DNA from: JBALVO01 sp036961445
GTDB lineage: Bacteria; Pseudomonadota; Gammaproteobacteria; Pseudomonadales; Halieaceae
Length of the DNA stretch: 39,063 nucleotides
Direction of reading: 5' to 3'
Assembly (NCBI GenBank): GCA_036961445.1
Contig: JBALVO010000021.1
Span: forward strand, 1 to 39,063
Shown: one piece after another, positions 8,903 through 18,044 of the stretch
Position numbering within the stretch: the first letter of the stretch is position 1
Layout of the letters: the number at the start of each line of letters is the position of its first letter
Program-made: the position numbers and the translations under genes
The notes under the pieces: model-generated
Seen by the model: only the letters and a program-made list of their open reading frames with translations
What the model was told of the DNA's origin: nothing
Databases searched by the model: none

Positions 8903-11773
8903 TCAGTCGATAATGTAGGCCCGGTGGTCGTCTTTGATAGCACTCGCAGAATCACGGCGCTGAAAGTCACCCTCAGGAAGACGATCCCATTGACCCGATG
9001 ATACAACTTGTAAGGAGTGTCGGTGCTGGATAAATACGCGGTTATAGTAATCTGCCCAGCTTTGCAGCGTCAGATCCTGCACTGCCTTGGCCAGATCCTC
9101 GCGCCCGGCAAAATCCAGCTGTTTACGGGCAATTGACTGCCAGTAAAATTCAGCACGCTCCCACAAGTTCTTGTCGGGGCGCAGGATCTCGCTCACCAGC
9201 GCGGCCTGGTGGCGCGCAAACTGGGCTTCATCCAGATCCGGCTCCACACCCAGCATGAATTTCTGCATTGCCTGTGCCACGGTATTGGCGTCAGCCACCG
9301 GAGACTGGATCAGCATCACCAGGCCTGGAACATCCAGCTGGGGCCAGGCAAAAGTGCTCACCACATATCCCAGTTGTTGCTCCGTGCGCAGTTGCTGAAA
9401 AAAACCGGACTTCATAATCTGCGCAGTCAGCGCCGTGGCCGCACGGTCCGAGAAGGCATTGCCACCCCCTTGCAGGTACCAGGCAATAACCGCATCATCA
9501 TGGGGCACATCGACACCGTACTGCAGGGATTCGTCCGCTGCCAGCTGCAACACTTTGAGGTCTGGCATGGCCGGGGCTGGCTGGGGCGGGATGATGTCCG
9601 TAAGCATGTCAGACAGTTGTTCTACCGCATCAGGGTTGTAGTTGCCGTAAATCATCCCCTCCGCCGTGGCAGTCGCCCAAAAGCGCTTGGTATAAGCTCG
9701 CAAGCCTTGAAGATCAAGCTGCTCCAACGCGGCGATAAGAGCCTCCTCACCCCACACGCCATACAGTAAAGCCTCCCTCAGATCGTCGAGAACCTGATTA
9801 CTGGGGCGCTTGGCCGAGGTATTTTTGAGACTACGAATCATGTCTTTGCGAATATTGTCAAAACGCTGCTGATCAAACGAAGGTTGCTCTATGGCATCGA
9901 GCAATCGCTCCAGCAGAACTGCTTGTTTATCGGTGTAGCCACTCATTCGCAGGCTGATGCCCTGGGCATGTTTGTAAAAACTATAACTGAGCCCGGCTAA
10001 CATCGCCGGATAGGTAAATTCATTAACTTCATCCATCAGTAACGACGTGTACAGCGCCGCCGCCGCCGTCTGCTGTGCACTTTGCCCCACCTCGGGCGAG
10101 CGAAAATTGATGTACGTCGCTCCCTTGGGCAACCTGAATTCTGCGTCCTGCATAAACCAGAGCTTCTGCCGTTCAGTTTGCAGGGCAACAGTGGGTAATG
10201 TGGGGCTGTCGACAACCAAATTCACCAGCGACACGTCTTCAGCGATGAGTTCATTCGGCACGGGCAGGTGCAGGGCATCGACTTGATCAGGGCTGTGCCA
10301 TGCCGCCAAATCCTTGACGCTGACTGACTGGCGGGCATAGGGCACCTGATAGTGCTCTGACACCCGGTCTGTCGCCACATTTTTGTCATCCAGCACCACC
10401 AGTGCATTGTTCGGGACGATACGCCCTATCAGTTGCACCAGCGTATCCTCCTGGTAACGGCTCATTTCATAGGGTCCGCGTAACACGTCTGCAGGCGCGT
10501 AGTAATGCATACCACTGGCCAAAGTGCTGACATAGTTAATGGGGTTTACCTGGCCACGAAAGCGAAAACTCAGACCCGCCAGGCGAGACTGCTCTGCATA
10601 AAGCCATTCGCGTGGGCCCTTCTGCCGCAGCATGTCCATGTAGGCAAATAGAAGCTGTAATACCCGTTCGTGCTCAGCTGCGCCTTTTTCAGTAAGCGAA
10701 ATGTTAACGCTGAACAAAGCACCTCCGCGCCAACCAAGGCCCGCCCCCGCCGACAAACCTTCCGCGAGGCCTTCGGCCTTGAGCTGTGACAGCAAACTGC
10801 CCTCCCCTTCGTGCCCCACCAGATTACCCAGGTAGGACACTGGCTTCACATCGTACAGGTTGCGATAATCCGCAATGGGAAAGGACACCTGCAATTGCCG
10901 CATAGTTGCCAAAGGCTCTACCTGAACAAACAGGGGTAACGTGCCCTCTGCAAACAGTGGGGGTGCTATCGGTTCATGCGCGAAAGACTTATTCGGCACC
11001 TGATTGAACATGGGTGCCACCAGGGCCTCCAGCTCATCCAGTGACTCAGCGCCCAGCACAACAAGGCGCATGGCATTGGCCGAATAATGTTTATCGTAAA
11101 ACCTGAGTAATTCATCACGCACCGTCGAACCGGGGCGATCCGCCAGCGAATCCAGACTGCCTACCATGAACTGACTATAGGGGTGATCGGGGTTCATCAC
11201 TTCCTGCAGCACATCCAGGCCGCGGCGTGAGTCGCTTCTCAGTCCCATCTGGTATTCGGCTTCGACCGCATTTTTCTCGCGATCGACATACTCGCTGTCA
11301 AAGCGCGGCGCTATAAAAAACTGTGCGAACCGGTCCAGCGCCTCGGGTAGGAAGGGCGCATTGACGTCGAAGAAGTAGTTGGTGTCTTCAAAACTGGTAT
11401 ATGCGTTGCGACTGCCGCCATGCTCCGTGATGTACTGCTCATACTCGGCTGCATCGGGGTATTTATCCGTGCCCAGAAACAGCATGTGCTCCAGGAAGTG
11501 AGCCAGGCCGCCGCGGCCGGGAGGGTTATCACCGCTGCCAACCTTAACATCCAGTGACGCCGCCGCCTTTGGCGTATCCGGATCGGAGATCAGCAGCACC
11601 TCCATTTCATTGTCCAACGTCAGTAATCGATACTGATAATCATCATTGGGGCTCTTGATCGGCTGTACCGAGTTATCAGGGAGAGTGGCACAGGCAACAA
11701 TGACACTGGTACAAAGGACAACAAAAACACTTAACAGAGGCTTAAGCCCCTGTCGCAGGTACAACGCAGACAT
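8903..11773 (-). CDS. M16 (pitrilysin/insulinase) family zinc protease, predicted lipoprotein
   Basis: 956 aa, the size of protease III/pitrilysin-type M16 enzymes, with two M16 halves each made of an active or inactive peptidase domain. The inverted zinc motif HFLEH is at H92-E95-H96 and the distal ligand E173 lies 77 residues on, in NAVEAEYQMG, as in pitrilysin (HxxEH-x76-E). The N-terminus has a hydrophobic segment ending in a lipobox (I-V-A-C, Cys28), so it is probably a periplasm-facing lipoprotein; E. coli pitrilysin is a soluble periplasmic enzyme. GGAG sits 6 nt before the ATG and overlaps the end of perM 11 nt away, showing a tight operon with perM and tusA. A role in degrading small periplasmic peptides is inferred from the family. 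Confidence 0.92.
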   Translation of the reverse strand: MSALYLRQGLKPLLSVFVVLCTSVIVACATLPDNSVQPIKSPNDDYQYRLLTLDNEMEVLLISDPDTPKAAASLDVKVGSGDNPPGRGGLAHFLEHMLFLGTDKYPDAAEYEQYITEHGGSRNAYTSFEDTNYFFDVNAPFLPEALDRFAQFFIAPRFDSEYVDREKNAVEAEYQMGLRSDSRRGLDVLQEVMNPDHPYSQFMVGSLDSLADRPGSTVRDELLRFYDKHYSANAMRLVVLGAESLDELEALVAPMFNQVPNKSFAHEPIAPPLFAEGTLPLFVQVEPLATMRQLQVSFPIADYRNLYDVKPVSYLGNLVGHEGEGSLLSQLKAEGLAEGLSAGAGLGWRGGALFSVNISLTEKGAAEHERVLQLLFAYMDMLRQKGPREWLYAEQSRLAGLSFRFRGQVNPINYVSTLASGMHYYAPADVLRGPYEMSRYQEDTLVQLIGRIVPNNALVVLDDKNVATDRVSEHYQVPYARQSVSVKDLAAWHSPDQVDALHLPVPNELIAEDVSLVNLVVDSPTLPTVALQTERQKLWFMQDAEFRLPKGATYINFRSPEVGQSAQQTAAAALYTSLLMDEVNEFTYPAMLAGLSYSFYKHAQGISLRMSGYTDKQAVLLERLLDAIEQPSFDQQRFDNIRKDMIRSLKNTSAKRPSNQVLDDLREALLYGVWGEEALIAALEQLDLQGLRAYTKRFWATATAEGMIYGNYNPDAVEQLSDMLTDIIPPQPAPAMPDLKVLQLAADESLQYGVDVPHDDAVIAWYLQGGGNAFSDRAATALTAQIMKSGFFQQLRTEQQLGYVVSTFAWPQLDVPGLVMLIQSPVADANTVAQAMQKFMLGVEPDLDEAQFARHQAALVSEILRPDKNLWERAEFYWQSIARKQLDFAGREDLAKAVQDLTLQSWADYYNRVFIQHRHSLQVVSSGQWDRLPEGDFQRRDSASAIKDDHRAYIID

Positions 11774-11784
11774 CGATTACTCCA

Positions 11785-12873
11785 TCAGGTTAGCGTTTGC
11801 GGTTCGACCACTGGAGTCTCAAACTCCGACGTAGGCCAGGCATTAATAATTGCCTTAATCAGGGTTGCCAGGGGAATGGCAAAAAACACGCCCCAAAGAC
11901 CCCAGATACCACCAAAAAACAGGACTGCCAATATAATGGCAACCGGGTGCAAATTTACCGCCTCAGAGAACAGCAGTGGCACCAGCACATTGCCATCCAG
12001 CGTCTGGATAATGACATAGACCACAAACAGTGAATAAAATTCACCGGTAAAACCCCACTGGAAGAAAGCCACGATAACAACAGGCAAGGTCACCAGCGCC
12101 GCGCCAATGTAGGGAATGATGACAGACAACCCCACCAGCAATCCCAGCAATGCCGCGTAGTTCAGACCCATCCAGGCAAATACGAAATACGTAATAGAGC
12201 CAACAATGATAATTTCCAGTACCTTGCCCCGGGCGTAGTTGGCAAACTGCATGTTCATTTCGCCCCAGATGCGTCGCAGCAAGGGTCGCTCTGAGGGCAG
12301 AAAGTCCGCCAGCCAGCTGGCAATTTGCTGCCGGTCCTTGAGAAAGAAAAACACCAATAAGGGTATCAGAATCATGTAGACCATCACCGTCAAAATACCC
12401 GGGATAGAGGCCAATGAACGCGTCACCAGTGCCTGTCCCAATCCCGCCAATTCAGTCTGCGCCATATTCATAATCTGGCTGAGCTGTTGTTCTGTGATCA
12501 GCTCCGGATACTGCTCTGGCAAAACACCCAGAAACTGCTGGCCGTGCTCCAACATGCGCGGCATCTCACTCGCCAGGCTTAGCAACTGACGCCATACCAA
12601 TGGCAACAGCCCCAAACTCACGCCAAAGAATATCCCCATGAATACCAGAAAAGACACCGCAACACCGACCCACTGGGGCAACCCGTGACGCTGTAACTGG
12701 GAAGATAAGCCCTGCACCAGGTAAGCCAATACAATGGAGGCCAATACCGGGGCCAGAATATCGCCGATGGTCATCAGCAATGCCACCGAAATAGTGAGTA
12801 ATACCAGCAGCAACACCGACTCTTCTTCGAACAGATATCGCCGGTACCACTTTGAGAATATGTCTAACATCAC
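11785..12873 (-). CDS. AI-2E/PerM family membrane transporter
   Basis: About 362 aa polytopic inner-membrane protein of the AI-2E (TqsA/PerM/YdgG) family. Several long hydrophobic segments are visible, starting at about residue 20 (VLLLVLLTISVALLMTIG), with the family's typical central soluble loop and C-terminal cluster including PYIGAALVTLP and the GIWGLWGVFFAIPLATL segment. The frame opens with GTG at 12873, but an ATG follows at once (12870) with GGAAGG just upstream, so the ATG is the likelier start. It lies about 20 nt downstream of tusA and 11 nt upstream of the M16 protease gene. The substrate of PerM-branch proteins is unsettled (ion or small-molecule efflux), so I give no symbol. 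Confidence 0.88.
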   Translation of the reverse strand: MMLDIFSKWYRRYLFEEESVLLLVLLTISVALLMTIGDILAPVLASIVLAYLVQGLSSQLQRHGLPQWVGVAVSFLVFMGIFFGVSLGLLPLVWRQLLSLASEMPRMLEHGQQFLGVLPEQYPELITEQQLSQIMNMAQTELAGLGQALVTRSLASIPGILTVMVYMILIPLLVFFFLKDRQQIASWLADFLPSERPLLRRIWGEMNMQFANYARGKVLEIIIVGSITYFVFAWMGLNYAALLGLLVGLSVIIPYIGAALVTLPVVIVAFFQWGFTGEFYSLFVVYVIIQTLDGNVLVPLLFSEAVNLHPVAIILAVLFFGGIWGLWGVFFAIPLATLIKAIINAWPTSEFETPVVEPQTLT

Positions 12874-12892
12874 GCCTTCCGTTCAGTGAGGG

Positions 12893-13126
12893 TCAGGATT
12901 TTTGCAGTAAGTAGCTATAAACGCCATCGATCTCTTCGCTGGCCAATAATAGATGCCCGGATTGCTCGCTAAACACACGAAAGTCGCGCACGGAGCCCTG
13001 GTCAGTAGCGAGTATGCGCAGTCGCTGGCCGACCACCATGGTGTTCAACGCGCGCTTGGCTTGCAGTAGCGGCATCGGGCAGTCCAGCCCGGTGGCATCC
13101 AATTCAACCGTCTCCTGCCCGCTCAT
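12893..13126 (-). CDS. tusA: TusA/SirA-family sulfur carrier protein
   Basis: 77 aa, standard for the family. The active-site motif CPMP is at C16-P19, after LDATGLD, the persulfide-carrying cysteine of TusA-like proteins. These relay sulfur for tRNA 2-thiouridine synthesis, or, in some pseudomonad paralogues, support molybdenum-cofactor enzymes. Because several functional subgroups share this motif, the exact role is uncertain. It is the first gene of a minus-strand operon with perM and an M16 protease and diverges from bepA, an arrangement that, together with the nearby nadA, is similar to what is known in Pseudomonas. AGGA lies 11 nt from the ATG. Confidence 0.88.
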   Translation of the reverse strand: MSGQETVELDATGLDCPMPLLQAKRALNTMVVGQRLRILATDQGSVRDFRVFSEQSGHLLLASEEIDGVYSYLLQKS

Positions 13127-13258
13127 TTAAATCGTGTTCCTATATCAACAGCGCGCCAGTATAAGCCATTGTGCACCTACTGTTCACCAATACGACATGA
13201 ACTTTCCAACAGCAGAACAATCCAAGGCTCAGATGAAAACGATTTGTCTGAATTCCAG

Positions 13259-13274
13259 CTGCATGCAGTACAAT
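13259..13274 (+). promoter_or_regulatory. Possible bepA promoter element with palindrome
   Basis: The perfect 10-bp palindrome CTGCATGCAG (13259-13268) is followed directly by TACAAT (13269-13274, 5/6 match to a -10 box), 38 nt before the bepA GTG. The -35 region is poor (TTGTCT at a 19-nt spacing). I regard it as a candidate only. Confidence 0.3.
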
Positions 13275-13312
13275 GCAGGATTATTCACTCGGTAAATTAG
13301 TGGTTTCATTCT

Positions 13313-14815
13313 GTGCCTGAATTTTGGGGAAAAACTGCGCGGTGGCGCCGTTGCGCGGCAAATGCACTGCTGTGTGCGCTATTGCTTATATCCACTACCG
13401 CGACATCCCAGCCACTCGCGCCGCGCCCGCCCCCTGCGGAACTAAAAATACCCAATCTTGGTGGCTCCAGCAACAGTCTGTTCTCCTCGGAATTTGAGCA
13501 TCAGCTGGGTAGGACCTGGTTACGTATTTTTCGCAGTCAGGTTCCCACCGTCGACGATCCATTACTGTTTGAGTACCTTGAGCACCTTATCTACCAATTG
13601 GTCACCCATAGCAAACTGGAGGACCGGAGGGTAGAGATCGTGGTTGTAGAGAACCCCACGATTAACGCCTTCGCAGTGCCTGGCGGCGTAATTGGCATCC
13701 ATAATGGGTTGCTGCTGTGGGCCCAGACCGAAGACGAACTGGCCACCGTTCTGGCCCATGAGATAGCACACCTTAGTCAGCGCCACTTCTCCCGCGGGGT
13801 GGAATTCCGGAAGAAAAATCAACCGATTACCATGGCCGCAATGTTAGCCAGTTTTGTGCTATTGGCCACGGTCGGGGGCGACGCTGGAATGGCAGCCCTG
13901 TCTGCCACCCAGGCTGCGGCACAGGATTCTGCCATGCGCTATAGCCGGGGCAATGAACAGGAAGCCGACAGAGTGGGCATGCAGACACTGGTTGCGGCGA
14001 ACATGGACCCCCACGCAGCTCCGGCGATGTTCGAGCGAATGATGCAAGCATCGCGTTATTCAAGCCAGGACCGCATACCCGAATTTTTGCGTTCTCACCC
14101 ACTGTCAGAAAATCGTATTGCGGATACGCGCAACCGAGCGCGGCAATACCCCAAGCAGATCTACACGCCCAAGCTGAATTACCAATTGATGCGGGCCAGG
14201 GTCGTCAACCAACTGGCCGACACCCCAGAAGAAGCCGTACAGCGCTTCCGCGGAGAACTCGAAGGCACTCCACGCTCACGTGAAGCGGCGATTTATGGAC
14301 TGGTACTGGCACTGACCGCAGCGGGTCGGGCGGACGAAGCCAGCCTGGAACTGGACGCCATCTGGTCAAAGAGTCCCGATCGACTGGAGTATATTCTTGC
14401 CGACGCCGAAATAGACATGGCGCGCAACGCTCCGGATAAAGCAATAGAGAAACTAGTCCCCCAACTGGAACTGTCACCGGGCAACCACCCCCTGACTATG
14501 GCCTACGCGAATGCGCTAATGCAAAACCAGGAATCACATATCGCCGGCGAGGTGCTACTGGAGCAGAGCAAGTTGAAACCCAATGACCCCGGGCTATGGT
14601 ATCTGCTGGCCGAGGTTCAGGGGCTGTCCGGTGACATTCTTGGGCTGCATATGTCGCGAGCGGAATACTTCATACTTAACGGTTTACTCGACCAGGCTGA
14701 AAAGCAACTGGCCTACGCCATGGAGCTGCAGAGCGATGACTACTGGAGCCATGCCAAGATCACGCAGCGAATGCGCGATATCCGCGGCATGCGTGAACAG
14801 ATGGAAAGTTTCTGA
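13313..14815 (+). CDS. bepA: M48 metalloprotease/chaperone BepA (YfgC)
   Basis: 500 aa periplasmic protease that helps assemble or clear outer-membrane beta-barrel proteins such as LptD. The start is GTG; the N-terminus has a basic stretch and hydrophobic core (NALLCALLLISTTA) typical of a signal peptide cleaved near residue 32. The M48 zinc motif HEIAH (149-153) and the third ligand in GNEQEADRVG (E217) are intact, and SHPLSENR (H262) matches the loop histidine that restrains activity in E. coli BepA. The second half (about 285-500) has helical repeats of TPR type. It diverges from tusA and converges with nadA. No strong Shine-Dalgarno precedes the GTG, but no better start exists. Confidence 0.93.
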   Translation: MPEFWGKTARWRRCAANALLCALLLISTTATSQPLAPRPPPAELKIPNLGGSSNSLFSSEFEHQLGRTWLRIFRSQVPTVDDPLLFEYLEHLIYQLVTHSKLEDRRVEIVVVENPTINAFAVPGGVIGIHNGLLLWAQTEDELATVLAHEIAHLSQRHFSRGVEFRKKNQPITMAAMLASFVLLATVGGDAGMAALSATQAAAQDSAMRYSRGNEQEADRVGMQTLVAANMDPHAAPAMFERMMQASRYSSQDRIPEFLRSHPLSENRIADTRNRARQYPKQIYTPKLNYQLMRARVVNQLADTPEEAVQRFRGELEGTPRSREAAIYGLVLALTAAGRADEASLELDAIWSKSPDRLEYILADAEIDMARNAPDKAIEKLVPQLELSPGNHPLTMAYANALMQNQESHIAGEVLLEQSKLKPNDPGLWYLLAEVQGLSGDILGLHMSRAEYFILNGLLDQAEKQLAYAMELQSDDYWSHAKITQRMRDIRGMREQMESF

Positions 14816-14867
14816 GTCTTACTGATCCTGTCTACTGCGGCCCACTGCGCGGACAATCACCCATTGA

Positions 14868-15941
14868 TCAGGCGTTACCCTTTACCGTAACCTGCAGCTC
14901 CGCCGCAAAATCCAGCATGCGCCGCAATGGCACCATGGCCCGCTCACCCAGGCCGGCATCCACAAAAATCTCGTTGTCATCACGCTCAAAAACCTCAGCG
15001 AGGGTTTCGAGTTCGTTCATGGCCATCCACGGACAATTAGCGCAGCTGCGACAGCTGGCTCCGTTGCCAGCAGTGGGAGCAATGATGAATTCTTTTTCCG
15101 GGGCCAGCTGCTGCAATTTGTAAAAAATGCCCTGGTCAGTGGCGACGATAAAGCGCTGGTTGTCCATTTCACAGGCGGCCCGAATAATCTGCGTGGTTGA
15201 CCCCACCCGGTCAGCCAACTCAAGTACCGGGGCCGGGGATTCAGGATGGACCAGCACGGCGGCATCGGGGTAGACCCGCTTCAGATCAGCGATGCCACGT
15301 GCCTTGAACTCCTCATGGACAATGCAGGCACCATCCCACATCAACATGTCTGCTCCCGTTTGACGACGCACGTAGTCTCCCAGGTGTTGATCCGGCGCCC
15401 AGATTATTTTCTCACCCTGATCGGCCAGATGTTCAACAACATCAAGCGCTATGCTAGAGGTGACCACCCAGTCTGCTCTTGCCTTCACCGCGGCAGATGT
15501 ATTGGCATACACCACCACCTTGCGCTCCGGATGCTCATCACAAAAAGCGGAAAAATCCTCTATCGGACAACCCAGATCCAGGGAACAGGTCGCCTCAAGG
15601 GTCGGCATCAGAACGCGCTTTTCCGGGGTGAGAATCTTGGCGGTCTCGCCCATAAACTTGACGCCGGCGACGATCAATGTCTGGGCGGGATGGTCGTGAC
15701 CAAAGCGCGCCATCTCCAGCGAATCCGAAACGCAACCGCCGGTCTCTTCGGCCAGCGACTGTATCGCTGGGGACGTATAGTAGTGGGCGATAATAACGGC
15801 GTTTTCCTGTTGCAACCGGGCCTTTATCTGGTCCTTCAAGGCGCGCTCCTGCTCAGGACCAAGTTTTTTCTGCTCGGCCGCATCCAGGTGATATTGCACC
15901 TGCTGGCGAATGGTTTCGAGTTTATCGGTGGCTAGACTCAT
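14868..15941 (-). CDS. nadA: Quinolinate synthase A
   Basis: 357 aa [4Fe-4S] enzyme that condenses iminoaspartate with dihydroxyacetone phosphate to quinolinate in de novo NAD synthesis, in the cytoplasm. The three cluster-ligating cysteines can be placed by alignment with the E. coli enzyme: C119 (in EATCSLDLGC), C206 (in WDGACIVHEEF) and C303 (in CRSCANCPWMAMN). The length matches the E. coli-type NadA. nadB and nadC are not in the window. A good promoter lies 44-72 nt upstream; no clear Shine-Dalgarno is seen before the ATG. Confidence 0.97.
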   Translation of the reverse strand: MSLATDKLETIRQQVQYHLDAAEQKKLGPEQERALKDQIKARLQQENAVIIAHYYTSPAIQSLAEETGGCVSDSLEMARFGHDHPAQTLIVAGVKFMGETAKILTPEKRVLMPTLEATCSLDLGCPIEDFSAFCDEHPERKVVVYANTSAAVKARADWVVTSSIALDVVEHLADQGEKIIWAPDQHLGDYVRRQTGADMLMWDGACIVHEEFKARGIADLKRVYPDAAVLVHPESPAPVLELADRVGSTTQIIRAACEMDNQRFIVATDQGIFYKLQQLAPEKEFIIAPTAGNGASCRSCANCPWMAMNELETLAEVFERDDNEIFVDAGLGERAMVPLRRMLDFAAELQVTVKGNA

Positions 15942-15984
15942 ACTTTATTAAAAAAGGCGGGGGTGGGCGGATCGGAAGTCTATC

Positions 15985-16013
15985 ATAATACACCGGCAAG
16001 TCAGCCCTGTCAG
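15985..16013 (-). promoter_or_regulatory. Sigma70-type promoter of nadA
   Basis: On the minus strand CTGACA (-35, 5/6) and TATTAT (-10, 5/6) are separated by exactly 17 nt. The start site would be near 15978, giving a leader of about 37 nt to the nadA ATG. Confidence 0.55.
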
Positions 16014-16202
16014 ACATGGCCCGTTCACCCGCATGCATGTCCAAGCCCCGCCAATACAGGCTGCGATCACCGGCCTACCCGTATTCCAGACCTGCAGACC
16101 CAACGATAAGGAATCTATGCGAATTCGCCTACGCCTGGCATCACAGATCGCAGGTTGGTAATTTTCAATAAACATTCACTAGAATTTCGCTGAATTATTC
16201 CG

Positions 16203-16219
16203 TATAACTTCATGTTATA
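16203..16219. repeat. Inverted repeat TATAAC-n5-GTTATA upstream of the GGDEF-EAL gene
   Basis: A perfect 6-bp inverted repeat with a 5-nt spacer (TTCAT), about 110 nt upstream of the GTG start at 16329. The flanking sequence is AT-rich and could include a promoter (TATAAA at 16218-16223), but I see no matching -35. It could be an operator; that is a guess from symmetry alone. Confidence 0.3.
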
Positions 16220-16328
16220 TAAAGAATAAGCACTGCATTGCAAATCAATCCAGGGAGAGAGTAGACCCCCTGGTAACGAGCTTGCGCTAGCCAGGGCTTC
16301 AATCCGGACAGGTATCCAGGGACCATTA

Positions 16329-18035
16329 GTGGAACAGCACACTGTACTGATCATCTCAGAGACCAAGACGGACCACGTTATCCTGTCCGCCTGTCTCGAG
16401 CGCGCGCTGCCCACCAGATTTCACCTGGCATCTTCAGAATCCATCGAACGCCCCCTGGAAGCCCTGACTGACCCGATGATCGATGCCGTCATCATGGCAC
16501 ACGGCCCGCAAACCGAATACCTGCTGCGCCTGGCCCAGAAGAATGACGCTACGGTTCCTCTGATTATATTACTGGATGAGGCCGACGAATCGCTGATCGC
16601 CCAGCTGCGTGAATACGGTGCCCAGGACTACCTGATAAGAGGCCAGCTACAGGACGGGCTGGTTCATCGAATTCTCGATTACTGCATTCAACTCAAGCAA
16701 GCCAAAGAAAAAATTCAGCAACTGTCCAATCGCGACACGCTCACTGGCGCCTTAAACCGGGTCGGTTTTCGTGCGCATCTAGAGCGCGCCATGGACCGCT
16801 CCGAGCGCTACGGGTTCAACACCGCCCTGCTGTACATAAATATTGACCAGTTCGCCAATATCAATGATCACTACGGCGAAGCTGATGGCGATGTGATGAT
16901 CAAATCCATCTCCCGCCGCTTGATTAACAAGATGCGCAGCACAGACAGCATTGCCCGATTGGGTGGTGACGAGTTTGCAGTCGTGCTGGAAGATGTGAGC
17001 TCCGCCGCCGACGTGGACCTCATCGCTGAAAAAATGCTCAAATCCATTTCCGCGCCAATGATTCTCAGTGAACAGCAGGTTGCGGTAGAGGCCAGCATCG
17101 GTGCATCGATTTACCCGGACGATGGCCGTGAGTTTTCTGATTTGGTAGAGTTCTCCCGCAGCGCCATGCAACAGGCCAAGAGCACCGAGGGCGGCAAATA
17201 CATTCGCTACTCAGAACAACTGACTTTCGATGTGGCAGGCAATAGCTCGCTCGCCGCCGAACTGCGCACTGCCGTACGTAAAAACCAGTTTGAATTGCAT
17301 TACCAGCCCAGAGTGGACCTCAATACGGGACAATTGGTTGGCCTTGAAGCGCTGTTGCGCTGGAACCATCCGGAACGCGGACTGGTTGCCCCTGGAGAAT
17401 TTATATCTGCCTGCGAAGATATGGGACTGATGAAAACTATCGGCTTTCAGGTCATACAGCATGCCTGCAGTGCCCAGCTCTGGCTGGAAGAGCAGAAAAT
17501 GCACAATGTTGATGTCGCAGTGAACATTTCATTTTCTCAGATTCAGGATGACCGCTTCGTTGAAATAGTCAAAGACATCATAGCTCGCAGCGGCGCTAAC
17601 GCCTCTCGCCTGGAGTTCGAGTTAACCGAGTCAACCATCCTGAAAAGCCCCGGTGCCATTAAAGGGCGTATGGACGAATTGCGCACGCTGGGAATATCAT
17701 TCTCGCTGGATGATTTTGGTACTGGCTTCTCCCAGCTTTCACATCTCACCGAGCTACCTATTTCAGCGCTGAAGATAGACGCCTGTTTTGTGCGCGATTT
17801 GCCGCATAATGATCATCAGGAAGCCGTTTGCACCATGATTATAGAAATGGCCAGACGTCTGGGCATGCTCGTGGTGGCAGAAGGTGCTGAAACCTACGAA
17901 CAGATAGAGTTCCTGCGCGAACACAATTGCCAGCAAGTACAGGGCTTTTACTACAGCCCGGCGATTCCACTGCAACAGCTGCCCCGCTTCGTACAGGAGC
18001 AACGCCTCAAGCGCCGCGAAAAGCTGTTTTCTTGA
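16329..18035 (+). CDS. Pseudo-receiver-GGDEF-EAL cyclic-di-GMP protein
   Basis: 568 aa cytoplasmic protein. Residues 1-120 fold like a response-regulator receiver (VLIISETKTD first strand), but the phospho-acceptor position in IDAVIMAHG is Ala57 rather than Asp, and the conserved Lys of the K-P motif is Arg104, so it is probably not phosphorylated. A helix leads to a GGDEF domain (about 130-295) with intact GGDEF (212-216) and the RxxD inhibitory site RSTD (203-206), five residues before it. The EAL domain (about 305-560) has E340-A-L, NISFSQ, ELTEST, DDFGTG, KID and VAEGAE motifs, all apparently intact. It could make, degrade or both. GTG start with AGGGA 6 nt upstream. The first of three adjacent c-di-GMP genes. 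Confidence 0.92.
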   Translation: MEQHTVLIISETKTDHVILSACLERALPTRFHLASSESIERPLEALTDPMIDAVIMAHGPQTEYLLRLAQKNDATVPLIILLDEADESLIAQLREYGAQDYLIRGQLQDGLVHRILDYCIQLKQAKEKIQQLSNRDTLTGALNRVGFRAHLERAMDRSERYGFNTALLYINIDQFANINDHYGEADGDVMIKSISRRLINKMRSTDSIARLGGDEFAVVLEDVSSAADVDLIAEKMLKSISAPMILSEQQVAVEASIGASIYPDDGREFSDLVEFSRSAMQQAKSTEGGKYIRYSEQLTFDVAGNSSLAAELRTAVRKNQFELHYQPRVDLNTGQLVGLEALLRWNHPERGLVAPGEFISACEDMGLMKTIGFQVIQHACSAQLWLEEQKMHNVDVAVNISFSQIQDDRFVEIVKDIIARSGANASRLEFELTESTILKSPGAIKGRMDELRTLGISFSLDDFGTGFSQLSHLTELPISALKIDACFVRDLPHNDHQEAVCTMIIEMARRLGMLVVAEGAETYEQIEFLREHNCQQVQGFYYSPAIPLQQLPRFVQEQRLKRREKLFS

Positions 18036-18044
18036 TCTTATCTA

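Larger units (their letters stand above)
15942..16328. other. Intergenic region between nadA and a c-di-GMP gene
   Basis: 387 nt without a supported gene. It holds the minus-strand nadA promoter (15985-16013), a perfect inverted repeat TATAAC-n5-GTTATA (16203-16219) within an AT-rich stretch (about 16155-16245), and the ribosome site AGGGA for the GTG at 16329. Short minus-strand reading frames here have no recognisable product. No RNA gene was seen. Confidence 0.6.

Noticed and set aside
15948..16414. Short minus-strand frames upstream of the first GGDEF-EAL gene
   Set aside because: Cys/Arg-rich translations without motif, one overlapping the start of a real gene; no ribosome site.
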